Shown: positions 27,743 to 35,549 of the stretch, in pieces
Layout: each line of letters starts with the position of its first letter
Position numbering within the stretch: position 1 is the stretch's first letter
NCBI GenBank assembly: GCA_965657945.1
Contig: CBFHPW010000001.1
Span: forward strand, 124,001 to 188,000
Origin: CAJJDF01 sp965657945
GTDB lineage: Bacteria; Bacteroidota; Bacteroidia; Flavobacteriales_D; CAJJDF01
Reading direction: 5' to 3'
Length of the DNA stretch: 64,000 nucleotides
Notes under the pieces: model-generated
Databases searched by the model: none
Seen by the model: only the letters and a program-made list of their open reading frames with translations
What the model was told of the DNA's origin: nothing
Made by a program: the position numbers and the translations under genes

Positions 27743-28297
27743 ATGTCAAGAATAGGAAACGCAATCATTGCAATACCAGAAGGTGTTACGATTTCAGTAG
27801 ATAACTCAAACGTTGTTACTGTAAAAGGGAAAAACGGTGAATTATCACAATCAGTACATCCTGGAATTTCAATTAAGAATGAAGAGGGAATTCTTTCTTT
27901 TGAGAGAAGTTCAGATCAAAAAGATGTAAGAGCTGCTCATGGTCTTTACAGAGCTTTGGTAAACAACATGATTACTGGAGTTACAGAAGGATACAAGAAG
28001 CAATTGGAGTTAGTAGGTGTAGGGTTTAGAGCAAGTACAAGTGGTCAGTTATTAGAATTGGCGCTAGGTTTTTCTCACCCAATTATCATGGAAATTCCAA
28101 AGGAAGTGAAAGTAACTGCAGAGACTGTTAAAGGAAAGCCACCAGTTATTACGTTAGAGTCTCATGACAAACAATTAGTGGGTCAGGTAGCAGCGAAAAT
28201 TAGATCTTTTAGAAAACCTGAACCATACAAAGGAAAAGGTGTAAGATTCGTAGGAGAACAATTAAGAAGAAAAGCTGGAAAGTCAGCAGCTAAATAA
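27743..28297 (+). CDS. rplF: 50S ribosomal protein L6
   Basis: A 184-residue two-domain protein near the factor-binding site. GNAIIAIPEGVTI opens it, and the second-domain motif RKPEPYKGKGVRF is at the C-terminus. Length is standard. Confidence 0.99.
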   Translation: MSRIGNAIIAIPEGVTISVDNSNVVTVKGKNGELSQSVHPGISIKNEEGILSFERSSDQKDVRAAHGLYRALVNNMITGVTEGYKKQLELVGVGFRASTSGQLLELALGFSHPIIMEIPKEVKVTAETVKGKPPVITLESHDKQLVGQVAAKIRSFRKPEPYKGKGVRFVGEQLRRKAGKSAAK

Positions 28298-28323
28298 TAG
28301 ATATTAGTTAAAGTCAACAAAAG

Positions 28324-28674
28324 ATGCCATTAACAAAGGACCAAAGAAGAACAAAAATTAAGAGAAGAATCAGAAAGAAATTTTCTGGTACTCCTACAAA
28401 ACCAAGACTATCTGTTTTCAGAAGTAACAAAGAAATTTACGCTCAAATTATTGATGACGAAAACAACGTTACATTAGCCTCAGCTACCTCTTACATAAAG
28501 GGATTTGCTAAGGGAACTAAGACTGAGCAAGCAAAAGAGGTTGGTGCACAAATAGCTAATAAAGCAAAAGAAGCAGGAATCGAAACTGTTGTATTTGACC
28601 GAAATGGTTACGTATATCATGGAAGAGTGAAAGCTTTAGCTGATGGAGCAAGAGAAAACGGATTAAAATTTTAA
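28324..28674 (+). CDS. rplR: 50S ribosomal protein L18
   Basis: A 116-residue 5S rRNA-binding protein. KRRIRKKFSGTPTKPRLSVFRSN is the characteristic basic N-terminus. FDRNGYVYHGRVKALADGARENG is the conserved C-terminal block. Confidence 0.99.
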   Translation: MPLTKDQRRTKIKRRIRKKFSGTPTKPRLSVFRSNKEIYAQIIDDENNVTLASATSYIKGFAKGTKTEQAKEVGAQIANKAKEAGIETVVFDRNGYVYHGRVKALADGARENGLKF

Positions 28675-28684
28675 AACAAATTAT

Positions 28685-29191
28685 ATGTCTAAGTTATTAA
28701 GATCGGGAGATTTAGAATTAAAAGATAAAGTTGTTGCTATCAACAGAGTAACAAAAGTAACAAAAGGTGGACGTCACTTTAGTTTTTCAGCAATTGTTGT
28801 TGTAGGTGATGAAAACGGTATCGTTGGTCATGGTTTGGGTAAAGCAAATGAAGTAACAGAAGCTATTACTAAGGCCATAGACAATGCTAAGAAGAACTTA
28901 ATTAGAGTTCCAATTATTAACGGTACTATTCCTCATGCTCAATTTGAAAAGTTTGGAGGAGCGAGAGTTCTACTAAAGCCAGCTTCAAATGGTACTGGAG
29001 TAATTGCGGGAGGTGCGATGCGTGCAGTATTGGAGAGTGTTGGAGTACATGATGTACTTGCAAAGTCACAAGGATCTTCGAACCCACACAACTTAGTAAA
29101 AGCTACTATTAACGCATTGGCTGGAATGAGAAGTGCAAAAGAAGTTGCAAAGCAAAGAGGAGTAAGCTTAGATGTAGTATTTAACGGATAA
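28685..29191 (+). CDS. rpsE: 30S ribosomal protein S5
   Basis: A 168-residue protein that helps control decoding accuracy and mRNA unwinding. The KVTKGGRHFSFSAIVVVGD motif and the GTGVIAGGAMRAVLESVGV motif are standard. The spectinomycin-sensitive loop around VTKGGRH looks unaltered. rpmD begins 14 bases later. Confidence 0.99.
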   Translation: MSKLLRSGDLELKDKVVAINRVTKVTKGGRHFSFSAIVVVGDENGIVGHGLGKANEVTEAITKAIDNAKKNLIRVPIINGTIPHAQFEKFGGARVLLKPASNGTGVIAGGAMRAVLESVGVHDVLAKSQGSSNPHNLVKATINALAGMRSAKEVAKQRGVSLDVVFNG

Positions 29192-29205
29192 AAATAAAGT
29201 CGAAG

Positions 29206-29382
29206 ATGGCAACTATCAAAATAAAACAAGTTAGAAGTACAATCAAAAAACCTTTGAGACAGAAAAGAACGATAAAAGCTTTGGGTTTCAAAAAGTTGAA
29301 CCAAGTAATTGAAAAGGAAGCAACTCCACAAATCTTGGGAATGATTAGAAAAGTGAATCATTTGGTTCAAGTAGTAGATTAA
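29206..29382 (+). CDS. rpmD: 50S ribosomal protein L30
   Basis: A 58-residue protein read from ATG at 29206 to TAA at 29380-29382. The start MATIKIKQVRSTIKKP and the later KALGFKKLNQ and IRKVNHLVQV stretches are the L30 fold pattern, and the position between rpsE and rplO is the expected one. Small but clearly a real gene. Confidence 0.96.
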   Translation: MATIKIKQVRSTIKKPLRQKRTIKALGFKKLNQVIEKEATPQILGMIRKVNHLVQVVD

Positions 29383-29406
29383 TTACCAGAAAGAATTTTT
29401 AAAAAA

Positions 29407-29862
29407 ATGGAATTACATAATTTAACACCTGCAGAGGGTTCAAACAAGAACAAGAAGGTAAGAATCGGAAGAGGACAAGGATCTGGAAAAGGAGGAACTG
29501 CTGCAAGAGGACATAAAGGAGCAAAATCAAGATCTGGTTACTCAAGAAAGATCGGATTTGAGGGTGGACAAATGCCACTACAAAGACGTGTACCTAAATT
29601 TGGTTTCAAAAATATCAATAGAGTGGAATATTTAGGGATAAACTTAGATGTTTTGCAATCGATTGCTGACTCAGACAAAGATGCTAAGGTTATCGATTTA
29701 GCTTATTTGGTTGAGAATGGTTATGCGCACAAGAATGATAAAATTAAAATCTTGGGAAGAGGAGAGTTTACGGCTAAATTAGATGTGACAGTTCACAAAT
29801 TCACAAAAACAGCAAAGGAAGGAATTGAAGCAAATGGAGGAACTGCTGTAGAATTGGCTTAA
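29407..29862 (+). CDS. rplO: 50S ribosomal protein L15
   Basis: A 151-residue late-assembly protein. The Gly/Arg-rich N-terminal extension, GRGQGSGKGGTAARGHKGAK, threads into 23S rRNA. GFEGGQMPLQRRVPKFGF follows as in all bacteria. secY follows after 28 bases. Confidence 0.99.
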   Translation: MELHNLTPAEGSNKNKKVRIGRGQGSGKGGTAARGHKGAKSRSGYSRKIGFEGGQMPLQRRVPKFGFKNINRVEYLGINLDVLQSIADSDKDAKVIDLAYLVENGYAHKNDKIKILGRGEFTAKLDVTVHKFTKTAKEGIEANGGTAVELA

Positions 29863-29890
29863 TCTCAATAATCACCTTTTAAAATTATTC

Positions 29891-31225
29891 ATGAAAGCAT
29901 TAATTGATAAAATAAAACAAATCTGGAGTATCGAGGAATTAAGGAACAGAATTATTCTGACTTTGTCCTTGGTATTGGTTTACCGTATAGGTTCATTTAT
30001 TGTGTTGCCAGGAGTAGATCCTGACAAAATTCAAGATGCTGATGGAATTTTTAATTTGATTAATATTTTTGCGGGAGGTGCTTTTTCTAGAGCTTCTATT
30101 ATGGCTTTAGGGATTATGCCTTACATCTCAGCATCTATTATTATGCAATTGGCCGGTATTGCAATACCTGCTATTCAAAAAATGCAAAGTGAGGGTGAAA
30201 GTGGTAGAAAGAAAATCAATCAGTTCACTAGAATTTTAACAATTGCTATATGTGCATTGCAAGCCCCAGGTTACTTAACTTCTTATGTGCCATCTGAGGC
30301 TATTATGGGGGGACAAGGTGCTACTTTTATTTGGTGGTTAACTTCAGTAATTCTGTTAATTGCTGGATGTGTTTTTGCAATGTGGTTAGGTGAGAAAATT
30401 ACAGATAAAGGTATTGGAAATGGTATTTCCATATTAATTATGATTGGAATTATTGCAGGTTTGCCAGGGGCTTTTGTAACGGAGGTATTTGGTAAACTGG
30501 GTAATGGTGGATTTGTAATTCTCTTACTAGAAATCGTTTTCTTAGTTGTGGTAACTATCTTTTCAATTCTCTTGGTACAAGGGACAAGAAGAATTCCTAT
30601 TCAATCAACAAAGAGAGTAGTAGGTGCTAGAGGAAATAGCAATATGGTTGAAGGTGGATCAAGGTCTTACATTCCTTTGAAAGTAAATGCTGCAGGAGTA
30701 ATGCCCATTATATTTGCACAAGCCTTGATGTTTATTCCAGCCTTGTTGTCACCAAATTCGGCAACGTTTAGTAACATTAATGGTTTTTGGTATAATTTCT
30801 TGTTTGCTTTAATGATTATTATTTTTACCTATTTTTATACGGCAATTACAGTTAATCCAAAAAAAATTGCTGAGGATTTGAATAGAAGTGGTAGCTTTAT
30901 TCCTGGAGTTAAGCCAGGAGAGAAAACAGCTGATTTTATTGATACTTTGTTGTCAAGAATTACCTTTCCAGGTTCCGTATTTTTGGCATTGATTGCAATT
31001 TTACCAGTATTTGCATACCAAGCTGGTATTAAGCAAGAATTTGCTTTATTTTATGGGGGAACTTCTCTGTTAATTTTGGTAGGAGTTATGCTTGATACAT
31101 TGCAACAAATAGAAAGTCATTTATTAAGTCGTCATTATGATGGATTGATGAAAAATGGAAGATTGAAAGGAAAAGGAAGTGCTTCGGCATTTCAAAGTGC
31201 TGGAAATAATACGAGTTCTATATAA
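29891..31225 (+). CDS. secY: Protein translocase subunit SecY
   Basis: A 444-residue channel protein of the inner membrane with ten predicted membrane segments. The N-terminal IILTLSLVLVYRIGSFIVLPG, the plug region (FNLINIFAGGAFSRASIMALGIMPYI begins it) and the cytoplasmic loop ending near NPKKIAEDLNRSGSFIPGVKPG are recognisable. It works with SecE, SecG and SecA. It sits at the usual end of the spc part, but adk does not follow; map does. Confidence 0.99.
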   Translation: MKALIDKIKQIWSIEELRNRIILTLSLVLVYRIGSFIVLPGVDPDKIQDADGIFNLINIFAGGAFSRASIMALGIMPYISASIIMQLAGIAIPAIQKMQSEGESGRKKINQFTRILTIAICALQAPGYLTSYVPSEAIMGGQGATFIWWLTSVILLIAGCVFAMWLGEKITDKGIGNGISILIMIGIIAGLPGAFVTEVFGKLGNGGFVILLLEIVFLVVVTIFSILLVQGTRRIPIQSTKRVVGARGNSNMVEGGSRSYIPLKVNAAGVMPIIFAQALMFIPALLSPNSATFSNINGFWYNFLFALMIIIFTYFYTAITVNPKKIAEDLNRSGSFIPGVKPGEKTADFIDTLLSRITFPGSVFLALIAILPVFAYQAGIKQEFALFYGGTSLLILVGVMLDTLQQIESHLLSRHYDGLMKNGRLKGKGSASAFQSAGNNTSSI

Positions 31226-31234
31226 CAAGAACTT

Positions 31235-32014
31235 ATGGGAGTGCACTACAAGACGAAAGAGGAGATAGAGTTAATAAGACATAGTTCTTTACTTGTTGGT
31301 AAAACTTTGGCAGAAGTAGCAAAGTTGATTAAGCCAGGTGTTAGTTCGCTAGAGCTTGATAAAGTGGCTGAGGAGTTCATTCGCGACAACGGAGGTGTTC
31401 CAACTTTTTTGGGATATAATGGTTTTCCAGGGTCGTTGTGCATTTCAGTAAATGAATGTGTTGTTCATGGAATTCCAAACTCCAAACCGTTAGAAAATGG
31501 AGACGTTATTAGTGTAGATTGTGGAGTTTATAAAAATGGATTTAATGGAGATTCTGCTTATACCTTCCAAGTTGGAGAAGTAGCCAGAGAGATTCAACAA
31601 TTATTGAGAGTAACTCAGGAATGTTTAGATAAGGCAATAGAGGCTTGTAAAGTGGGGAATAGAATTGGTGACATTGGTCATGCTTGTCAAAAGCACGCAG
31701 AGAGTTTTGGTTACGGTGTAGTAAGAGAATTAGTGGGCCATGGATTAGGAAAAGAGTTGCATGAAAGTCCAGAAGTTCCAAATTATGGAAAACCTGGTAG
31801 AGGATTGAAATTAAGAGAAGGGCTGGTATTGGCTATAGAGCCTATGATTAACATGGGAACAAAAGACATAGATCAATTAAATGATGGATGGTCAATTGTA
31901 ACACAAGACAGAAAGCCATCAGCACATTTTGAACACGATGTTGCTATAGTAGATGGGAAACCAGAAGTTTTGTCAACATTTAACTACATAGAAGAAGCAT
32001 TAAAGAATAAATAA
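31235..32014 (+). CDS. map: Type I methionine aminopeptidase
   Basis: A 259-residue cytosolic metallopeptidase that removes the initiator Met. All metal ligands or catalytic residues are present: His in CVVHGIP, Asp in SVDCGVY, Asp in NGDSAYT, His in VGHGLGKELHE, Glu in AIEPMINMG and Glu in HFEHDVAI. No N-terminal zinc-finger extension, as in the type Ia form. infA follows by three bases. Confidence 0.98.
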   Translation: MGVHYKTKEEIELIRHSSLLVGKTLAEVAKLIKPGVSSLELDKVAEEFIRDNGGVPTFLGYNGFPGSLCISVNECVVHGIPNSKPLENGDVISVDCGVYKNGFNGDSAYTFQVGEVAREIQQLLRVTQECLDKAIEACKVGNRIGDIGHACQKHAESFGYGVVRELVGHGLGKELHESPEVPNYGKPGRGLKLREGLVLAIEPMINMGTKDIDQLNDGWSIVTQDRKPSAHFEHDVAIVDGKPEVLSTFNYIEEALKNK

Positions 32015-32017
32015 TAC

Positions 32018-32236
32018 ATGGTAAAACAAGCGTCAATAGAACAAGATGGATTAATCATAGAATCATTATCCAACGCTAAGTTTAAGGTTGAACTTGAAAA
32101 CGGGCACGTAATAACGGCTCACATATCTGGAAAGATGAGAATGCATTACATTAAGATTCTACCAGGAGATAAAGTAAAAGTAGTAATGTCACCTTATGAT
32201 TTAACTCAAGGGAGAATTACTTTAAGATATAAATAA
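32018..32236 (+). CDS. infA: Translation initiation factor IF-1
   Basis: A 72-residue OB-fold protein that blocks the A site during initiation. SLSNAKFKVELENGHVITAH and the YIKILPGDKVKVVMSPYDLT ending are diagnostic. Length is standard. It lies between map and rpmJ, as in many bacteria. Confidence 0.99.
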   Translation: MVKQASIEQDGLIIESLSNAKFKVELENGHVITAHISGKMRMHYIKILPGDKVKVVMSPYDLTQGRITLRYK

Positions 32237-32255
32237 ACAGTTAGTAACAACAGAG

Positions 32256-32372
32256 ATGAAAACAAGAGCATCAGTAAAAAAGAGATCTGCAGATTGCAAA
32301 ATCGTAAGAAGAAAAGGCAGGTTGTACGTGATTAACAAGAAGAATCCAAAATTCAAACAAAGACAAGGATAA
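32256..32372 (+). CDS. rpmJ: 50S ribosomal protein L36, zinc-free variant
   Basis: A 38-residue protein read from ATG at 32256 to TAA at 32370-32372. The frame MKTRASVKKRSADCKIV and the end PKFKQRQG match L36. The zinc ribbon of the usual form has C11, C14, C27 and H33. Here these are Ser11, Cys14, Asn27 and Phe33, so three of four ligands are lost and zinc cannot be bound in the normal way. This is the C-minus form. Confidence 0.96.
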   Translation: MKTRASVKKRSADCKIVRRKGRLYVINKKNPKFKQRQG

Positions 32373-32382
32373 ACTATATATT

Positions 32383-32760
32383 ATGGCAAGAATTTCAGGA
32401 ATAGATCTACCAAAAAACAAAAGAGGGGTAGTAGGATTAACTTACATCTTCGGAATTGGTAGAGGAAGAGCTAAGGAAATATTGAAGACTGCTGGTGTGG
32501 ATGAAAACACCAAAGTTCAAGATTGGGATGATGATCAATTAAGTAAGATTAGAACAGCTATCACAGAAACTTACAAAGTGGAAGGTGCATTGCGTTCAGA
32601 AGTACAGTTGAATATCAAAAGATTGATGGATATTGGTTGTTACAGAGGAATTAGACACAGAAGTGGACTTCCTTTGAGAGGACAAAGAACCAAAAACAAT
32701 TCAAGAACAAGAAAAGGAAGAAAGAAAACAGTTGCAAACAAAAAGAAAGCAACTAAATAA
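32383..32760 (+). CDS. rpsM: 30S ribosomal protein S13
   Basis: A 125-residue head protein that bridges to the 50S subunit and contacts P-site tRNA. GIDLPKNKRGVVGLTYIFGIG and HRSGLPLRGQRTKNNSRTRKG are standard. First gene of the alpha part. Confidence 0.99.
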   Translation: MARISGIDLPKNKRGVVGLTYIFGIGRGRAKEILKTAGVDENTKVQDWDDDQLSKIRTAITETYKVEGALRSEVQLNIKRLMDIGCYRGIRHRSGLPLRGQRTKNNSRTRKGRKKTVANKKKATK

Positions 32761-32773
32761 TAAGTAGTTTATT

Positions 32774-33160
32774 ATGGCAAAGACAAATGCAAAGAAAAAA
32801 AAGAAGGTTGTTGTAGAATCAACTGGACAAGCACATATCCAAGCTTCGTTCAATAACATCATCATTTCTTTAACAAACAACAGCGGTCAAGTTATTTCTT
32901 GGTCATCTGCTGGAAAGATGGGATTCAGAGGTTCTAAGAAAAACACTCCTTACGCTGCACAAATGGCGGCTGAAGATTGTTCAAAAGAAGCTTTTGAATA
33001 TGGATTGAGAAAAGTAAAAGTTTTTGTAAAAGGTCCTGGTCAAGGAAGAGAGTCTGCGATCAGAACCATTAACAATGCGGGAATTACTGTTACAGAAATC
33101 GTTGATGTAACTCCAATTCCTCACAATGGATGTCGTCCACCAAAAAGAAGAAGAGTTTAA
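32774..33160 (+). CDS. rpsK: 30S ribosomal protein S11
   Basis: A 128-residue platform protein near the mRNA exit. AHIQASFNNIIISLT, SAGKMGFRGSKKNTPYAAQ and the C-terminal HNGCRPPKRRRV are conserved. The N-terminus is Lys-rich. rpsD starts 41 bases later. Confidence 0.99.
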   Translation: MAKTNAKKKKKVVVESTGQAHIQASFNNIIISLTNNSGQVISWSSAGKMGFRGSKKNTPYAAQMAAEDCSKEAFEYGLRKVKVFVKGPGQGRESAIRTINNAGITVTEIVDVTPIPHNGCRPPKRRRV

Positions 33161-33201
33161 TCATTAATAGAATTATCTAACAAAAGATAAAATAGAGCAT
33201 T

Positions 33202-33807
33202 ATGGCAAGATATACAGGCCCAAAATCAAGAATTGCAAGAAGATTTAAAGAACCAATCTTTGGCCCAGACAAAAGTTTGGAGAAGAGAAATTATGGTCCA
33301 GGTCAGCACGGTCCAAATAAAAGAAGACCAAAGCAATCTGAATACGGAATTCAGTTGATGGAAAAGCAAAAGGCAAAATATACTTATGGTATTTTGGAGA
33401 AGCAGTTCAGAAACTTATACAAAAAAGCGAAGGCAAGTAACGGTATTACAGGTGAAGTGTTGTTGCAATTGTGTGAGCAAAGACTTGACAATGTAGTGTA
33501 CAGATTAGGAATTTCACCAACAAGAAGTGGAGCAAGACAATTTGTTTCTCACCGTCACATTACTGTAAATGGAGAGGTATTGAATATTCCTTCTTATCAA
33601 GTAAAAGAAGGAGATGTAATCGGAGTAAGAGAAAAATCTAAATCTATTCCAGGAATTACTTCATCGCTTGCTTCAAGCAACAAATCTTTTGATTGGATGG
33701 AATGGAACCCAAGCGAAATGAGCGGAAAGTTTATAAAAGTTCCAGAAAGAGTTCAGATTCCTGAAAATATCAAAGAACAATTAATAGTCGAGTTATACTC
33801 AAAATAA
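33202..33807 (+). CDS. rpsD: 30S ribosomal protein S4 (zinc-free type)
   Basis: A 201-residue primary binder of the 5' domain of 16S rRNA. The N-terminal region lacks the four cysteines of the zinc form. The S4 RNA-binding domain (RLDNVVYRLGISPTRSGARQ) is intact. In E. coli S4 represses the alpha operon; the short gaps here leave little room for that pseudoknot. Confidence 0.99.
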   Translation: MARYTGPKSRIARRFKEPIFGPDKSLEKRNYGPGQHGPNKRRPKQSEYGIQLMEKQKAKYTYGILEKQFRNLYKKAKASNGITGEVLLQLCEQRLDNVVYRLGISPTRSGARQFVSHRHITVNGEVLNIPSYQVKEGDVIGVREKSKSIPGITSSLASSNKSFDWMEWNPSEMSGKFIKVPERVQIPENIKEQLIVELYSK

Positions 33808-33834
33808 TAACTAGAATAAAAAAATAGTTGAAAA

Positions 33835-34824
33835 ATGGCAATATTAGATTTTCAAAAACCAGATAAGGTAATCATGCTTGACTCTGATGAGTTCGTAGGA
33901 AAATTCGAATTCAGACCGTTAGAGCCAGGTTATGGGATTACTGTTGGTAATGCATTAAGAAGAATTCTTTTGTCTTCATTAGAAGGATTCGCGATTACCT
34001 CTCTTCATATTGAAGGTGTGGATCATGAATTCTCTTCTATCAAGGGAGTTGTTCAAGATGTAACTGAAATCATCCTTAACTTGAAACAAGTAAGATTCAA
34101 GAGACAAATTGAAGGGACTGAAACTGAAACGGTAAAATTCAAAATTAGCAATCAAACTAAATTTACTGCGGCAGATATCGGAAAAGCAACTTCGGCTTTC
34201 CAAGTAATCAATACCGACATGGTTATTTGTGAATTAGACAAAGGAGTTACTTTGGAGATAGAATTAAACATTGGGAAAGGTAGAGGTTACAGACCTTCGG
34301 AGGAGAACAAAGAAGAAAACTCTAAAATTGGAACCATTGCAATTGATTCTATTTTTACTCCAATAAAAAATGTAAAATACACAGTAGAAGATTACCGTGT
34401 AGAGCAAAGAACGGATTACGAGCAATTAAACTTTGAAATAACGACAGACGGATCAATTGATCCAAAGTCCGCATTGAAAGAAGCAGCAAAAATCTTGATA
34501 CACCACTTTATGTTGTTCTCGGATGAGAGAATTACCCTGGATGTAGATGAGAAAAAGAGCGAAGAAGAGTTTGATGAAACGTCATTGCACATGAGGCAAT
34601 TGTTGAAAAACAAATTGGTGGATATGGAATTGTCAGTAAGAGCATTAAATTGTTTGAAGTCTGCAGATGTTGAAACATTGGGTGAGTTAGTATCTTACCA
34701 CAAAAGTGACTTGTTAAAATTCAGAAACTTCGGAAAGAAATCTCTTACTGAATTGGAAGAATTGATTGAGTCGAAAGGATTGGCATTCGGTATGGATGTA
34801 TCAAAATACAATCTAGATAGCTAA
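33835..34824 (+). CDS. rpoA: RNA polymerase alpha subunit
   Basis: A 329-residue subunit. The assembly domain (EPGYGITVGNALRRILLSSLEG) and the C-terminal helix-hairpin-helix domain (SVRALNCLKSADVETLGEL and RNFGKKSLTELEE) are both complete, so UP-element and activator contacts are possible. It has the usual place between rpsD and rplQ. Confidence 0.99.
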   Translation: MAILDFQKPDKVIMLDSDEFVGKFEFRPLEPGYGITVGNALRRILLSSLEGFAITSLHIEGVDHEFSSIKGVVQDVTEIILNLKQVRFKRQIEGTETETVKFKISNQTKFTAADIGKATSAFQVINTDMVICELDKGVTLEIELNIGKGRGYRPSEENKEENSKIGTIAIDSIFTPIKNVKYTVEDYRVEQRTDYEQLNFEITTDGSIDPKSALKEAAKILIHHFMLFSDERITLDVDEKKSEEEFDETSLHMRQLLKNKLVDMELSVRALNCLKSADVETLGELVSYHKSDLLKFRNFGKKSLTELEELIESKGLAFGMDVSKYNLDS

Positions 34825-34854
34825 TATTTATATCACGAGAGATAATAGGAAGAA

Positions 34855-35445
34855 ATGAAACACGGAAAAAAGTTTAAAAGTTTAAGTAGAACTAAATCGC
34901 ACAGAAAAGCGTTGATGGGTAACCTAGCATCTGAGTTGGTGAAACACAAAAGAATTAAAACTACTTTAACGAAAGGGAAAGAGCTTAGAAAATACATCGA
35001 GCCAGTTTTGACGAAATGTAAAGAAGATACTACTCACAATAGAAGATTAGTTTTTAAGGCCTTATTGAATAACGAACAAGCGAAAGGTCTAGTAACTGAA
35101 TTATTCAGAGAAGTAGCTCCAAAAATTATGGACAGACCAGGTGGTTACACAAGAATCATCAAGTTGCCTCCAAGACAAGGTGATAATGCACCTATGTGTT
35201 ATATTGAATTAGTAGATTATAATGAAGTATATTCTGCTGAGGGAACAACTGAAAAGAAAACGACAAGAAGAAGTAGAAGAGGCGGTGCTAAGAAAACAAC
35301 AGCTACCACAGAAATCACAGAAGCTGCAGAAACAACAGAAACAACAGAAACAACAGAAGCTTCAGAAACTGTTGTTGAAGAAACTAAGAAAAAAGTTGAG
35401 CCGAAAGCTGAAGACAACAAGCCTGCAGACTCAGAAGAAGAATAA
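34855..35445 (+). CDS. rplQ: 50S ribosomal protein L17 with acidic, Thr/Glu-repeat tail
   Basis: A 196-residue protein; the first 120 or so residues (MKHGKKFKSLSRTKSHRKAL, then RPGGYTRIIKLPPRQGD) are ordinary L17, which is 116-130 residues in most bacteria. About 70 extra residues follow: a basic RRSRRGGAKK patch, then Thr/Glu repeats made by tandem ACAACAGAA units (about 35327-35358), then a Lys/Glu-rich end. Extended tails are known in this phylum; the function is not known. It is the last gene of the cluster and is followed by a strong terminator. Confidence 0.98.
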   Translation: MKHGKKFKSLSRTKSHRKALMGNLASELVKHKRIKTTLTKGKELRKYIEPVLTKCKEDTTHNRRLVFKALLNNEQAKGLVTELFREVAPKIMDRPGGYTRIIKLPPRQGDNAPMCYIELVDYNEVYSAEGTTEKKTTRRSRRGGAKKTTATTEITEAAETTETTETTEASETVVEETKKKVEPKAEDNKPADSEEE

Positions 35446-35470
35446 ATGAATTGTTATTAATTATTTATAA

Positions 35471-35506
35471 AAAGGATGTAATTTTAGAATTGCATCCTTT
35501 TTTTTT
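35471..35506 (+). terminator. Strong terminator closing the ribosomal cluster
   Basis: AAAGGATGTAATT pairs with AATTGCATCCTTT (one T:G pair) around a three-base loop and runs into a T tract. Twelve or more pairs make it the longest stem of the window. Its 3' arm overlaps the -33 box for carA. Confidence 0.9.
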
Positions 35507-35518
35507 AACTTATTTTTG
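35490..35518 (+). promoter_or_regulatory. Promoter for carA-eno (TTG-N18-TATTTTTG)
   Basis: TATTTTTG at 35511-35518 is an exact TAnnTTTG match, and TTG at 35490-35492 lies 18 bases upstream inside the terminator hairpin. The leader to the carA ATG is about 25 bases. Confidence 0.65.
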
Positions 35519-35549
35519 CATAAATCAATCAATTTAAATCGATTTACAC

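Noticed and set aside
35325..35360. Short tandem repeat considered as a CRISPR or VNTR locus
   Set aside because: The nine-base units are in frame within rplQ and have no spacers, so they are only coding repeats.
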